NCBI RefSeq assembly: GCF_040958095.1
Contig: NC_091228.1
Span: 12,267,964 to 12,331,963 of the forward strand
Length of the DNA: 64,000 nucleotides
Reading direction: 5' to 3'
DNA from: Procambarus clarkii
Lineage: Eukaryota > Arthropoda > Malacostraca > Decapoda > Cambaridae
Below are positions 57,346-64,000 of this stretch, piece by piece. The position numbers and the translations under genes are program-made. The notes below the pieces were generated by a model, which worked only from the letters and a program-made list of their open reading frames with translations, did not search any database and had not been told where the DNA came from. Each line of letters starts with the position of its first letter. The first letter of the stretch is position 1.

Positions 57346-57995
57346 TGATACACTATTTCATATGGGGGTTCATTTACAATATTTCCCCTAAATATTATGG
57401 ATTCAGGTGTTTTAACGCCCAAGTCAACAAGTAAATACCCATACTGTCGAGAAATCACTTTCTTATATATATCTAAAAATTTCTTGGCATCTTGTTTTCC
57501 GAATATTTGTCTGCCTAATGGTTCTATCTGGGACAAGTCTCTTGATTTAAGCAGAATAAAATGAGAAGCATTTAAACTTATAGATCTAGAAAATTTCCCA
57601 CTGAAAAATATATTTTGGGTTATAAAAATAACAGAGATGTTCTCATGCCGTCCCTTAGTAAATATATCACTTACTATTTTAGAGTTTGTAGATTCAACAT
57701 ACAAGTCATCATAAACAACTAATATATGAGATGTGTCCTCTGGATCAAGATCATCTAAAGGGTTTACAATTTCAGAGTAAAAAGATATCTTATGTTTAAT
57801 AAGTGGATTAGTTCTCAACTCTTTATACCCGCTTCCACAGATAATTATTTTTGCAAAGTTCTGCTGATATTTCTCTATCATTTTAGCACATAAATAGCTC
57901 TTCCCACCATTTGAAAATCCAGCAATAATAATTCTTGACGGTTCACTAAATATATTCAACTGGGATTCAGTAATAACTTTTTTCTGCCCTTCCAT
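57339..57995 (-). CDS. FtsK/HerA-type genome-packaging ATPase
   Basis: 218 residues from ATG 57993-57995. I prefer this to the in-frame ATG at 58052 because the extra 19 residues are unlike family N-termini and the 57995 start gives the usual MEGQ...-type opening. Walker A is GFSNGGKS (residues 26-33) and Walker B is ILVVYDD (acidic residues 96-97). A conserved TKGRHENISVIFITQN segment follows, with the sensor Gln/Asn of this ATPase class. In Polintons and related viruses it pumps DNA into the capsid. It overlaps INT slightly and is intact. A 485-bp AT-rich gap separates it from PolB. Confidence 0.88.
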   Translation of the reverse strand: MEGQKKVITESQLNIFSEPSRIIIAGFSNGGKSYLCAKMIEKYQQNFAKIIICGSGYKELRTNPLIKHKISFYSEIVNPLDDLDPEDTSHILVVYDDLYVESTNSKIVSDIFTKGRHENISVIFITQNIFFSGKFSRSISLNASHFILLKSRDLSQIEPLGRQIFGKQDAKKFLDIYKKVISRQYGYLLVDLGVKTPESIIFRGNIVNEPPYEIVYQW

Positions 57996-58072
57996 GTTGC
58001 TAGGATTCAATAGACTAACTACAAATATATAATGAAAGGAGTATTTAAACAAAATCTACATTCGAGTTTTTA

Positions 58073-58479
58073 TTTAAACATATCCAATACAGTAATAAAA
58101 TCATAGAATATACATTATTATAGACATTTGAATCATATCAAATACAGTAATAAAATCATAGAATATCAAATATCATAGCCAATAAAATCATAGTCATAAC
58201 ATATCCAATACAGTAATAAAATCATAGAATATACATTATTATAGACATTTGAATCATAGTCATTTTCATATCAAATACAGTAATAAAATCATAGAATATA
58301 CATTATCATAGACATTAAATCATAGTCATAACATATCCAATACAGTAACAAATCATATCCAATACAGTAACAAATCTTAGTCATTTTCATATCAAATACA
58401 GTAACAAATCATAGCCAATACAATATCATAGACATTTGAATATAGTTATAGATAATACATAGACAATACAGTAACAGAC
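58073..58479. repeat. AT-rich minisatellite between ATPase and PolB
   Basis: The motif AATACAGTAA recurs about eight times (near 58086, 58141, 58208, 58275, 58336, 58357, 58396 and 58467). It lies inside a ~55-67-bp composite unit with TAAAATCATAGAATAT and TAGACATTTGAATCAT blocks. No ORF is seen. It is the only sizeable intergenic gap of the element. Confidence 0.85.
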
Positions 58480-59440
58480 TTAGTTGTTGTTAGGGAATAA
58501 TTGCTGAGCGACTCTATCCCGCTTTTCCCAAAGATTAAAAATGGGGAACAATTGACGTCTTGGTTGGGGATTATCTACAATTACTGGATCCTCTACCTGC
58601 ACCTCTTCCTCTACCTGTACCTCTTCCTCTACCTGTACCTCTTCCTCTACCTGTACCTCTTCCTCTACCTGTACCTGTACCTCACGCTCTGGAATGTCTG
58701 GGTGACCGTAAGCTAATGACTCTGTGGGACTAATGAGGTACCTCTTGTCATCAAAAGCTGACAGACCGCGCTTAGTTGTTTTACACGTGCATATCTGTCC
58801 ATTAACATTACGAATAGATCGGGATACAAAATTAAAAGTTGTATTTGTCTCTAATGTGTTCTGAAAAGATGCATGTGTTATTTTCTTTTGTTGGTGATAA
58901 GGAATCCCTTTACATTTACATAAATGTTCATTATCAAGGGTTAGGAGAGAATAAGTTTTAGGCTTGAGTGCAATTAATTCAGTTATAATTTTCTGCTTTA
59001 CTTCTGACTTGAGGAGTCCTAGTTCACCTTTGCGAGTAGCAGAATACATGGGATGATCTTTGTCGAAATTACTGAAATCCATATAATCTTCTAGAGGAGC
59101 TTTTGTCATTTCTTGGAAAGCATCTTTACAGGTCAGAGTAAATATGAATGAGTCTGTATCCGTATAAATTAGTCTAGCTCTCTCCCCATAATGGGCTTTA
59201 ACTACATTATACCAGAACTCGTATAAACGCCTCTTGGCTATCTGTAAGATCTGATATCCCATGTAAGAAGGAGTGGTAACTTTAAGGATGTCTTTCATTA
59301 CTGTACAGAGAACCCTATCTTGACCTAAAGAGACAGCTCGTTTATACAAAGGGTTTCTTGCATGAGTTAAGAATGAATGTTTTGTCGTTACTAGATGGTG
59401 AGTATTAGCATATCTAGATATATTTGTCATTGATTTCCCC
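58480..59440 (-). CDS. PolB C-terminal segment: motif C and tail
   Basis: The frame that continues the polymerase after motif B, shifted by one base at the GGGG run 59440-59437. An ATG at 59442 exists in this frame but is internal. Motif C is YTDTD (gat at 59160, gac at 59154). It continues with a lysine-rich thumb region and the SAFDDKRY...LAYGH signature, then an unusual Glu/Val/Gln-rich tail with repeated EEEVQV units (58600-58680) and a final basic NNN end. It stops at 58480, next to the AT-rich repeat. Confidence 0.83.
58598..58680 (-). repeat. 18-bp coding repeat in the PolB tail
   Basis: CTCTTCCTCTACCTGTAC on the + strand is repeated four to five times in tandem. On the coding strand it specifies EEEVQV units. 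Because 18 is a multiple of 3 the frame is kept. Confidence 0.9.
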
Positions 59441-61765
59441 ATACAGACTGTTACTTATGAGTTTAAAGGCTTTTTCTTTAACTTTACAGGTGGTATTGGC
59501 TCGTTCTCGAATGTTGGTTGAAATAAAATCTTTTAAATAGGGAGCCTGTTTAAATTCATAGATTGTTTTTACTCGTTCAACTTCTAGTCCAAGTTTTAAT
59601 AGCAATTGCAAGAAATCAAGGCTTACTAAGTAGTCGTTTTGGGGCAAGTGGGATGCAATTAACTTAGTATTTTTAGGTGGGAGCTTACGTTTTTCATCAT
59701 TAAGGGTTTTCTTACTGTACTCTGACAAAAACTCCTCCGTTATATTAGTATGAGACAGTACAAGGGGCAGATCATCAGTATCCCTGGCTACCTCGGGAGA
59801 TACATGTTTTGTATCGCATAAAATCCAATAACCTTTGTCTTGATTACAGGGGATATGTTGTAACCCTTGCCCTAATAAGGTATCCCGCTCAAGGTCAGTT
59901 AATTGTCTAATCCCTCCCTGGGGAAGCACCTCAGCCATGCACGCTGCATATAAGCTGTTAAAGTCGAGGTACAAAATGTGAGTATCGTCATCAGAGCTAG
60001 GGTTAGATGTAGTGTGCTCGTTAACAGCCTGTGTAAATTGTCTAATGGAAGATGTGAACCCTCCTCTAAGATTCCTTCTCAACAAATCATATATATTCTG
60101 ATCATACACATAGTCAAGTACAACTTTTGATTTAAATAAGAAAGCGTCCCAAGCATAACTAGGAAGTGATACATAGAAAACAATATCTAGTTCATAAATT
60201 TCTTTCAGTGATGTTCGCCAAAGTGTAAATATATCAACTAGCATTCCCACGTCAACTTTTAAATATAACATGAGGTAATCCTTGATGTTTGTACAGTTCC
60301 CTAAATTAAATACTTTAAGAGCATTGTTATAATCTTCTTCAGACAGTGGAGAGTCATGTAAAACATTGTAAAACTTATCTCGCGAAGGGAGCTGAGGTTC
60401 GTCTAACACGTCCATGGAAGAAATATAATCATAACATAGGCTTTGTTTACCTTTAATTAACAGAGCTTTAGCTTCATCGGATACGCCATTTAGTATGTGT
60501 TCAGTGTACTTGGTGGCTTTCTTACCGGCAACGTGCTCGCTTGCTAAGGTTCCTAATGACCCATTAAGGAGTGCTAGGCTATCTAGGAATTTAAGTTTAC
60601 CTATGATGACTTGCATAAATTTCAATCCTTCCTTGGTTAGAATTTCTACATCGCGGTGAGGATTTTTGGACAGTTCTTTAAGTATAATTCCAAGATCATA
60701 GGCAGCATTATGGGAAAATGTGGTCAAGTATCTACGAGCATTTTTACATTGTAAATTGCAACGAGCACAATAAGCACCTAAGTAATTATTTTCCTGAATA
60801 GCATGATTATGATGTCTATGTTTATCTTTCTTATCCTTGAAAGTTTGATGACACAATTGACACGTATTTTGTCTTTGAAACATTCTTTCCTGTTCTCTAG
60901 ACAAGTTCTTAGGGAAGTTGGGGAGCTGAGCATAAATAGCTTTCCATGAGGCTTCTAGCTTTGTAATAAAATGATTGACCGCGTCTGGGCCTACGTATGA
61001 ATACGTTTCTACGACATTGAATTCCCTGTCTAAAATCATGTAAGCATAAGCAATTGCTTTATGCTTACATTCCACCATGCCTCTAGGATTTTGACGGTCT
61101 AATAGACATTCAAAATCGTAATAGGCGGTGTGAGTTGGGCTATAGGTCCTACCGTAATTTTTAAAACTGATTTTATCACTAGGATTATAGAACGAAAATA
61201 CTTGGGATACAGTGCATGACTCTTCGTGAGCCTGAATTTCATCTAAGGGAGCATGCAAAAGGCAAATTTTACAGAATTTATGAGTGTTAGGAATTTTATA
61301 CTGATTATTGTTAATATTCTTTACAAATTTATCAAAATCCTTGATCAGACAGAGATGCTTGCCTTCTAATAACAACAAAGGAACTTTATCGGCATACTTT
61401 TCCTGGCTTTTCCTAGCTAAACTAAGATAGTATCTGTTACTTTCATGAGTTATTGTATAAATATAAATAGAAATTTTGTTAAGCTTCTCTATTTTCTTAA
61501 GGTTATCAAATGATACGGGGAATCTGATTTCATCTGCCCATACTACGAATCTTCTAAACCATCGAAGGTTTTTGTAATGTTGTCTAACGTTATGCATAGT
61601 CCTGCCCATTGCTAAGTTTTTATATGCTGCAATGCACTGTAACAAACACTCATCTCCTTCACTTTCAGGATTAAATACTGATTCTTTACCCCTTAATTTC
61701 GCAGGATATGGTACGTTAAGATCCAAGGTGCATAGGGTGGCGAATATATGAAAAATTAATGGCAA
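59414..61765 (-). CDS. PolB central segment: exonuclease domain and palm motifs A/B
   Basis: 783-codon open segment headed by TTG, not ATG, which shows it is an internal piece. Numbered from 61765: Exo I D217-F-E219, Exo II Asp357 in NAAYD, Exo III Asp505 in YLKVD, and motif A Asp601 in DFNSLY. A CxxC...HxxxxH-like zinc element lies near 285-310. Motif B NSLYG begins at Asn772. After the Gly codon (59440-59438) the frame departs from the family and stops 7 codons later at 59414. Confidence 0.85.
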   Translation of the reverse strand: MPLIFHIFATLCTLDLNVPYPAKLRGKESVFNPESEGDECLLQCIAAYKNLAMGRTMHNVRQHYKNLRWFRRFVVWADEIRFPVSFDNLKKIEKLNKISIYIYTITHESNRYYLSLARKSQEKYADKVPLLLLEGKHLCLIKDFDKFVKNINNNQYKIPNTHKFCKICLLHAPLDEIQAHEESCTVSQVFSFYNPSDKISFKNYGRTYSPTHTAYYDFECLLDRQNPRGMVECKHKAIAYAYMILDREFNVVETYSYVGPDAVNHFITKLEASWKAIYAQLPNFPKNLSREQERMFQRQNTCQLCHQTFKDKKDKHRHHNHAIQENNYLGAYCARCNLQCKNARRYLTTFSHNAAYDLGIILKELSKNPHRDVEILTKEGLKFMQVIIGKLKFLDSLALLNGSLGTLASEHVAGKKATKYTEHILNGVSDEAKALLIKGKQSLCYDYISSMDVLDEPQLPSRDKFYNVLHDSPLSEEDYNNALKVFNLGNCTNIKDYLMLYLKVDVGMLVDIFTLWRTSLKEIYELDIVFYVSLPSYAWDAFLFKSKVVLDYVYDQNIYDLLRRNLRGGFTSSIRQFTQAVNEHTTSNPSSDDDTHILYLDFNSLYAACMAEVLPQGGIRQLTDLERDTLLGQGLQHIPCNQDKGYWILCDTKHVSPEVARDTDDLPLVLSHTNITEEFLSEYSKKTLNDEKRKLPPKNTKLIASHLPQNDYLVSLDFLQLLLKLGLEVERVKTIYEFKQAPYLKDFISTNIRERANTTCKVKEKAFKLISNSLYGEINDKYI

Positions 61766-62386
61766 AGCCTGACATGGAATGAATTCCTACACTTGAGGAT
61801 TGGACATTTTTTAGGCATTCGTCAATTTTAGCAGACATTTCGTCAACCCATGAATTTACGAGAACTTCCACCTCTTCCTGTGTAACAGTCTGAGTTTCGC
61901 CTCTAATTGAAAATACTTCATCTAATATTTCATATTGATCGTCGGCATGATTAAGTTTTTGCAAAATTAGGCTTACATCAGGGTAAATGTGAAATGAGGG
62001 AGGGAATTCTTCCTGTATTTGTCTGAACTGATTGTCTATATATTCTATAAAAAATTCCCTATACCTATTTATATATAAGCTGGGGTCGGCGTCTAAATGA
62101 CCAGGAATGGAGAACGAATGTCTCGAGAATGAACCTTCGAAATGGTTAATGACTTCTAACACTCGCGGAACAACGTTATCTAAGTTAAGTACCTCTGGGG
62201 AATCTGGAGCGTTGACTTCTTCATCTGATATGTCGTGAACAGGGGGTTGATTGTCTTCTTCTTCTTCATCTGAGGATGCCTGCTGGTTGCCGTCTGGTGC
62301 ATCTTCTTCTAGCTCCTGGGACAGCTGGGGTTGACTGCGTACAGGCGTGCTCCACTCAGAGGGTTGGGTTGAATCCAGGGGCGATT
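61716..62386 (-). CDS. Exon 4 start: acidic linker and N-terminal part of PolB
   Basis: From the acceptor at 62387 the frame is open to 61716. It first encodes a Ser/Glu/Asp-rich acidic linker (an SSDEEEED stretch), then a helical region without ATG at its head; the open segment from 62162 would need a GTG start, so entry by splicing explains it better. Its end overlaps the next frame (61787-61716), where similarity to the Polinton PolB N-terminus (DLNVPY...) moves to the other frame. That implies a frameshift or an unrecognised small intron. Confidence 0.6.
62162..62386 (-). other. Acidic low-complexity linker
   Basis: Within exon 4, about 75 codons rich in Ser, Pro, Gln, Glu and Asp join the zinc domain to the polymerase body. 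There is no catalytic motif; it is probably disordered. Confidence 0.55.
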
Positions 62387-62569
62387 CTGTAATATAATAT
62401 TAGCAATGAATAAACATTAAGAGGAAAACAAATTGGAAAACAGTAAGAGAATTTGAAAACCTTAATAGGAAAATATCGTGTAAATAAGAGGAATTATTAT
62501 TAAGAGGAAAAACAAAAAGTTTAAATAAGAGGAAAAACTGAATTACAGATAAATAATAATATTACTTAC

Positions 62570-63170
62570 GAGCTGGGATGTTGATTCCACCAAGTATGAG
62601 ATTCTCTTGATAACGAATAGGAACTCCTGTAATGGAAACATTTTTCTGTATGAGTACTTATTACTTGTTTATACACTTGTTAAAAAATACAATTATTAAC
62701 TTTTAAAATTACGAAAATTATTGTGAAAACGTACGGTTATTTATGATGCGACGGCGTTTGGGTGGAGGTTCAATGACGTTTCTGGCTTCGGTGGGAGGTT
62801 CCCGGTTAACGGAGAAACGACAGTATGGGCAGGAAGTAGAACCATGAACTGAAATGAAAATAATATATATATAAATTGACTGTCTGTATGTATGTATGTA
62901 TGTGTGTTTCGGATATATATTTTCTTTGAAAGTTTATTGAATGTGCGAGAAAAAGCGGTACTTACGATTTGCACAATAGAGTTGTCCACAGCTGGTACAG
63001 GTTACGTCAAAATGTCCAGGCGGTGTAGGCCCGTTGCATCCTATACAGTACAGTCTGCATTCTTGAAGAGCGTTGATGGACATTTCACCTAGGCATGTTA
63101 AACATCGTGTTTGACACACATGCACGATTTCGTTGTTGATAGGAGACAGGCACAGAGGACATACTGACAT
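62570..63170 (-). CDS. Exons 1-3: cysteine-rich zinc-binding N-terminus of PolB gene
   Basis: Exon 1 (63170-62966, ATG at 63168-63170) encodes four CxxC pairs (CPLC, CLTC, CIGC, CTSC) plus extra Cys/His. Exon 2 (62848-62735, 114 bp) adds a fifth pair (CPYC) and a basic KRRR stretch. Exon 3 (62626-62570, 57 bp) is a short linker. Donors are GTAAGT (62965), GTACGT (62734) and GTAAGT (62569); acceptors are TTTCAG (62849), ATTACAG (62627) and ATTACAG (62387). Introns are 117, 108 and 183 bp. Every junction is phase 1 and the frame enters exon 4 open. The domain looks like a RING or treble-clef zinc fold. A DNA- or protein-binding role is an inference. It could also be a separate spliced gene. Confidence 0.6.
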
Positions 63171-63364
63171 GATGATATGACTAGGCTGGGGGAACCTTGT
63201 GAACAGGATGAAGATTGAATGCTGACTGAAAGTGTAGGCCTCTGAGACTTTGGCGATCTGAGGGGGCCCCTGAATGAGCGTAATAACGATAGTGTGCCCC
63301 TGAGTGAGCGTTTGGCTGTTTTATTAATAGCGAGAATGATTGGCGAATACTGGGAATAAACTCT
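63171..63364 (-). promoter_or_regulatory. Candidate promoter region of the minus-strand gene series
   Basis: The ~190 bp between exon 1 and the right TIR hold a TATA-like TATTAATAAAAC on the minus strand (about 63322-63334). A 15-bp direct repeat, GCCCCTGAATGAGCG (63266-63280) and GCCCCTGAGTGAGCG (63296-63310), is spaced 30 bp apart. A TCAGT initiator-like site lies near 63230. Position suggests the start of transcription of PolB; no experiment supports it. Confidence 0.35.
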
Positions 63365-63877
63365 TTTATTATAAATTGTGTAAACTATGAATTAGATGAC
63401 TAAATAAATTATAAATAAATAAATAAGTTTTATTAACGCTTAATGTATATATATATATAAATTATTACGGTGGCGAACGCCGACAATGACTGGTAGATGT
63501 CTGGGACAGGTAATCAGGTGATGATTGCCTCGGGCAGATAGCCTGGGGCAGGTAGCTGGGGCCAGCTTAGATAGTCTCTGAGACAGTTTCAGTATTAAAG
63601 GTTACATTGAGATGCTTCGGTTGATTTGTATAAAATTGACTGGTTAATGAAAAGGAATAAAATATTAGTATGTCAGAAAATAGGAAGAGGGAATAATATG
63701 AAGAGGAGAGAGAGAGAGAGAGAGAGAGGAGGGACGGTCCAGATATTATGGAGAAGATAAGATAAGATAAGAGGTAACCTGTATGCGACGTCTGGCTGGC
63801 CGGGCGTAAGGTAAATAAAAGTGACGCGAGAGATTGCGAGGTAAGGGGGAGGGAGGGAGGGGGGTGTGATGTACGAG
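63365..63877 (-). repeat. Right terminal inverted repeat of the Polinton
   Basis: Inverse partner of 51429-51927, with longer (GA)n and (TA)n runs. The last clearly matched bases are GTACGAG (63871-63877). Extending to 63882 would give a CT end as in known Polintons (5'-AG...CT-3'), but the left copy does not show the matching AG at that place. Confidence 0.95.
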
Positions 63878-64000
63878 CCCCTGAAAACCCTGACTTATAC
63901 AGATAACTTTCTAAATTTATATGAATAACTAAGGCTTACATAGACGATTTTGTAAGTTGAAAACATGTAAAATATGTCCGTAGAGTTCTCATGTAAACCC
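63878..64000. other. Right flank, nothing recognised
   Basis: 123 bp of AT-rich unique sequence outside the inverted repeat. No ORF or element end is seen. Confidence 0.6.

Larger units (their letters stand above)
58480..63170 (-). pseudogene. Protein-primed-type DNA polymerase B (PolB), spliced N-terminus, frame-broken
   Basis: Proposed gene: exon 1 63170-62966, exon 2 62848-62735, exon 3 62626-62570, exon 4 from 62386. All three introns are GT-AG and phase 1. Exon 4 carries an acidic linker, then the polymerase in three overlapping frame segments: 62386-61716, ~61787-59438 and 59440-58480. Family B motifs are all present in order: Exo I DFE, Exo II NxxxYD, Exo III YxxxD, motif A DxxSLY, motif B KxxxNSxYG, motif C DTD, then the SAFDDKRY...LAYGH C-terminal signature of Polinton polymerases. 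It would replicate the element with a terminal-protein primer. As it stands the frame breaks would cut off motif C, unless they are sequence errors or are bypassed. Splicing is inferred from sequence only. Confidence 0.75.
51429..63877 (-). mobile_element. Maverick/Polinton, ~12.4 kb, all genes on the minus strand
   Basis: Inverted repeats of ~500 bp flank a gene set that defines Mavericks/Polintons: PolB, retrovirus-like integrase, FtsK/HerA-type ATPase, adenain-like protease, major and minor capsid proteins, plus three small proteins. Order from the right end: PolB, ATPase, INT, small, small, minor capsid, small basic, major capsid, PRO. The size is normal for the class. The repeats are highly similar, which suggests recent insertion, yet PolB has at least one frame break. 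The outer limits are those of detectable inverted similarity; the usual AG...CT ends and 6-bp target duplication could not be confirmed. Confidence 0.93.

Noticed and set aside
62741..63092. Other ORFs crossing the PolB 5' exons (62741-62989 minus, 62892-63092 plus)
   Set aside because: They overlap the better supported exons and introns in other frames and lack domains.

Overview
The window looks like animal nuclear DNA, most probably from an arthropod and perhaps a decapod crustacean. That is an inference from a Maverick/Polinton next to a Gypsy-like LTR element and tens of kilobases of minisatellite; nothing in the window fixes the species. No ordinary host gene is supported. The window holds two mobile elements separated by a very large block of tandem repeats.

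Region 1 (1-5499) is an LTR retrotransposon. Its 5' LTR runs off the window start. The two LTRs differ at only two positions over the 1000 shared bases. The element has a primer-binding-like site, a leader built of ~37-bp repeats, one long intact ORF (Gag with zinc knuckle, then a DSGA aspartic protease), a purine tract and a 3' LTR. It has no reverse transcriptase, RNase H or integrase, so it is a young non-autonomous element that kept gag-PR.

Region 2 (5500-50980) is tandem repeat: a GGC-rich 20-bp array directly abutting the 3' LTR, a GGTGGC-rich array to about 8706, ~350 bp of unique DNA, a C/T-rich 16-bp array (9060-11325), ~500 bp of AT-rich DNA, then a ~39-kb array that begins with 18- and 24-bp units and settles into about 1,800 copies of a G-rich 21-bp unit. 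The array has higher-order structure: a 2,321-bp tandem duplication, a ~2.7-kb block repeated ~7.16 kb away, and eight copies of a diagnostic one-base deletion marking recent block duplications. The very long ORFs here are by-products of a stop-poor unit whose length is a multiple of 3.

Region 3 (51429-63877) is a ~12.4-kb Maverick/Polinton with ~500-bp terminal inverted repeats. All genes are on the minus strand. From right to left: protein-primed-type DNA polymerase B with a spliced cysteine-rich N-terminus, FtsK/HerA-type packaging ATPase, DDE integrase with chromodomain, two small proteins, penton-type minor capsid protein, a small basic protein, double-jelly-roll-type major capsid protein, and adenain-like cysteine protease. 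Several neighbours overlap by a few bases. The replication (PolB), integration (INT), packaging (ATPase), maturation (PRO) and capsid genes are all present, so the element has a virus-like gene set. PolB is broken by a frame change at polymerase motif B and probably a second near its N-terminus.

The main points for follow-up are the four-exon N-terminus of PolB (three GT-AG introns, all phase 1, joining a multi-CxxC domain to the polymerase), the nested structure of the 39-kb satellite, and the intact gag-PR ORF of the pol-less LTR element.
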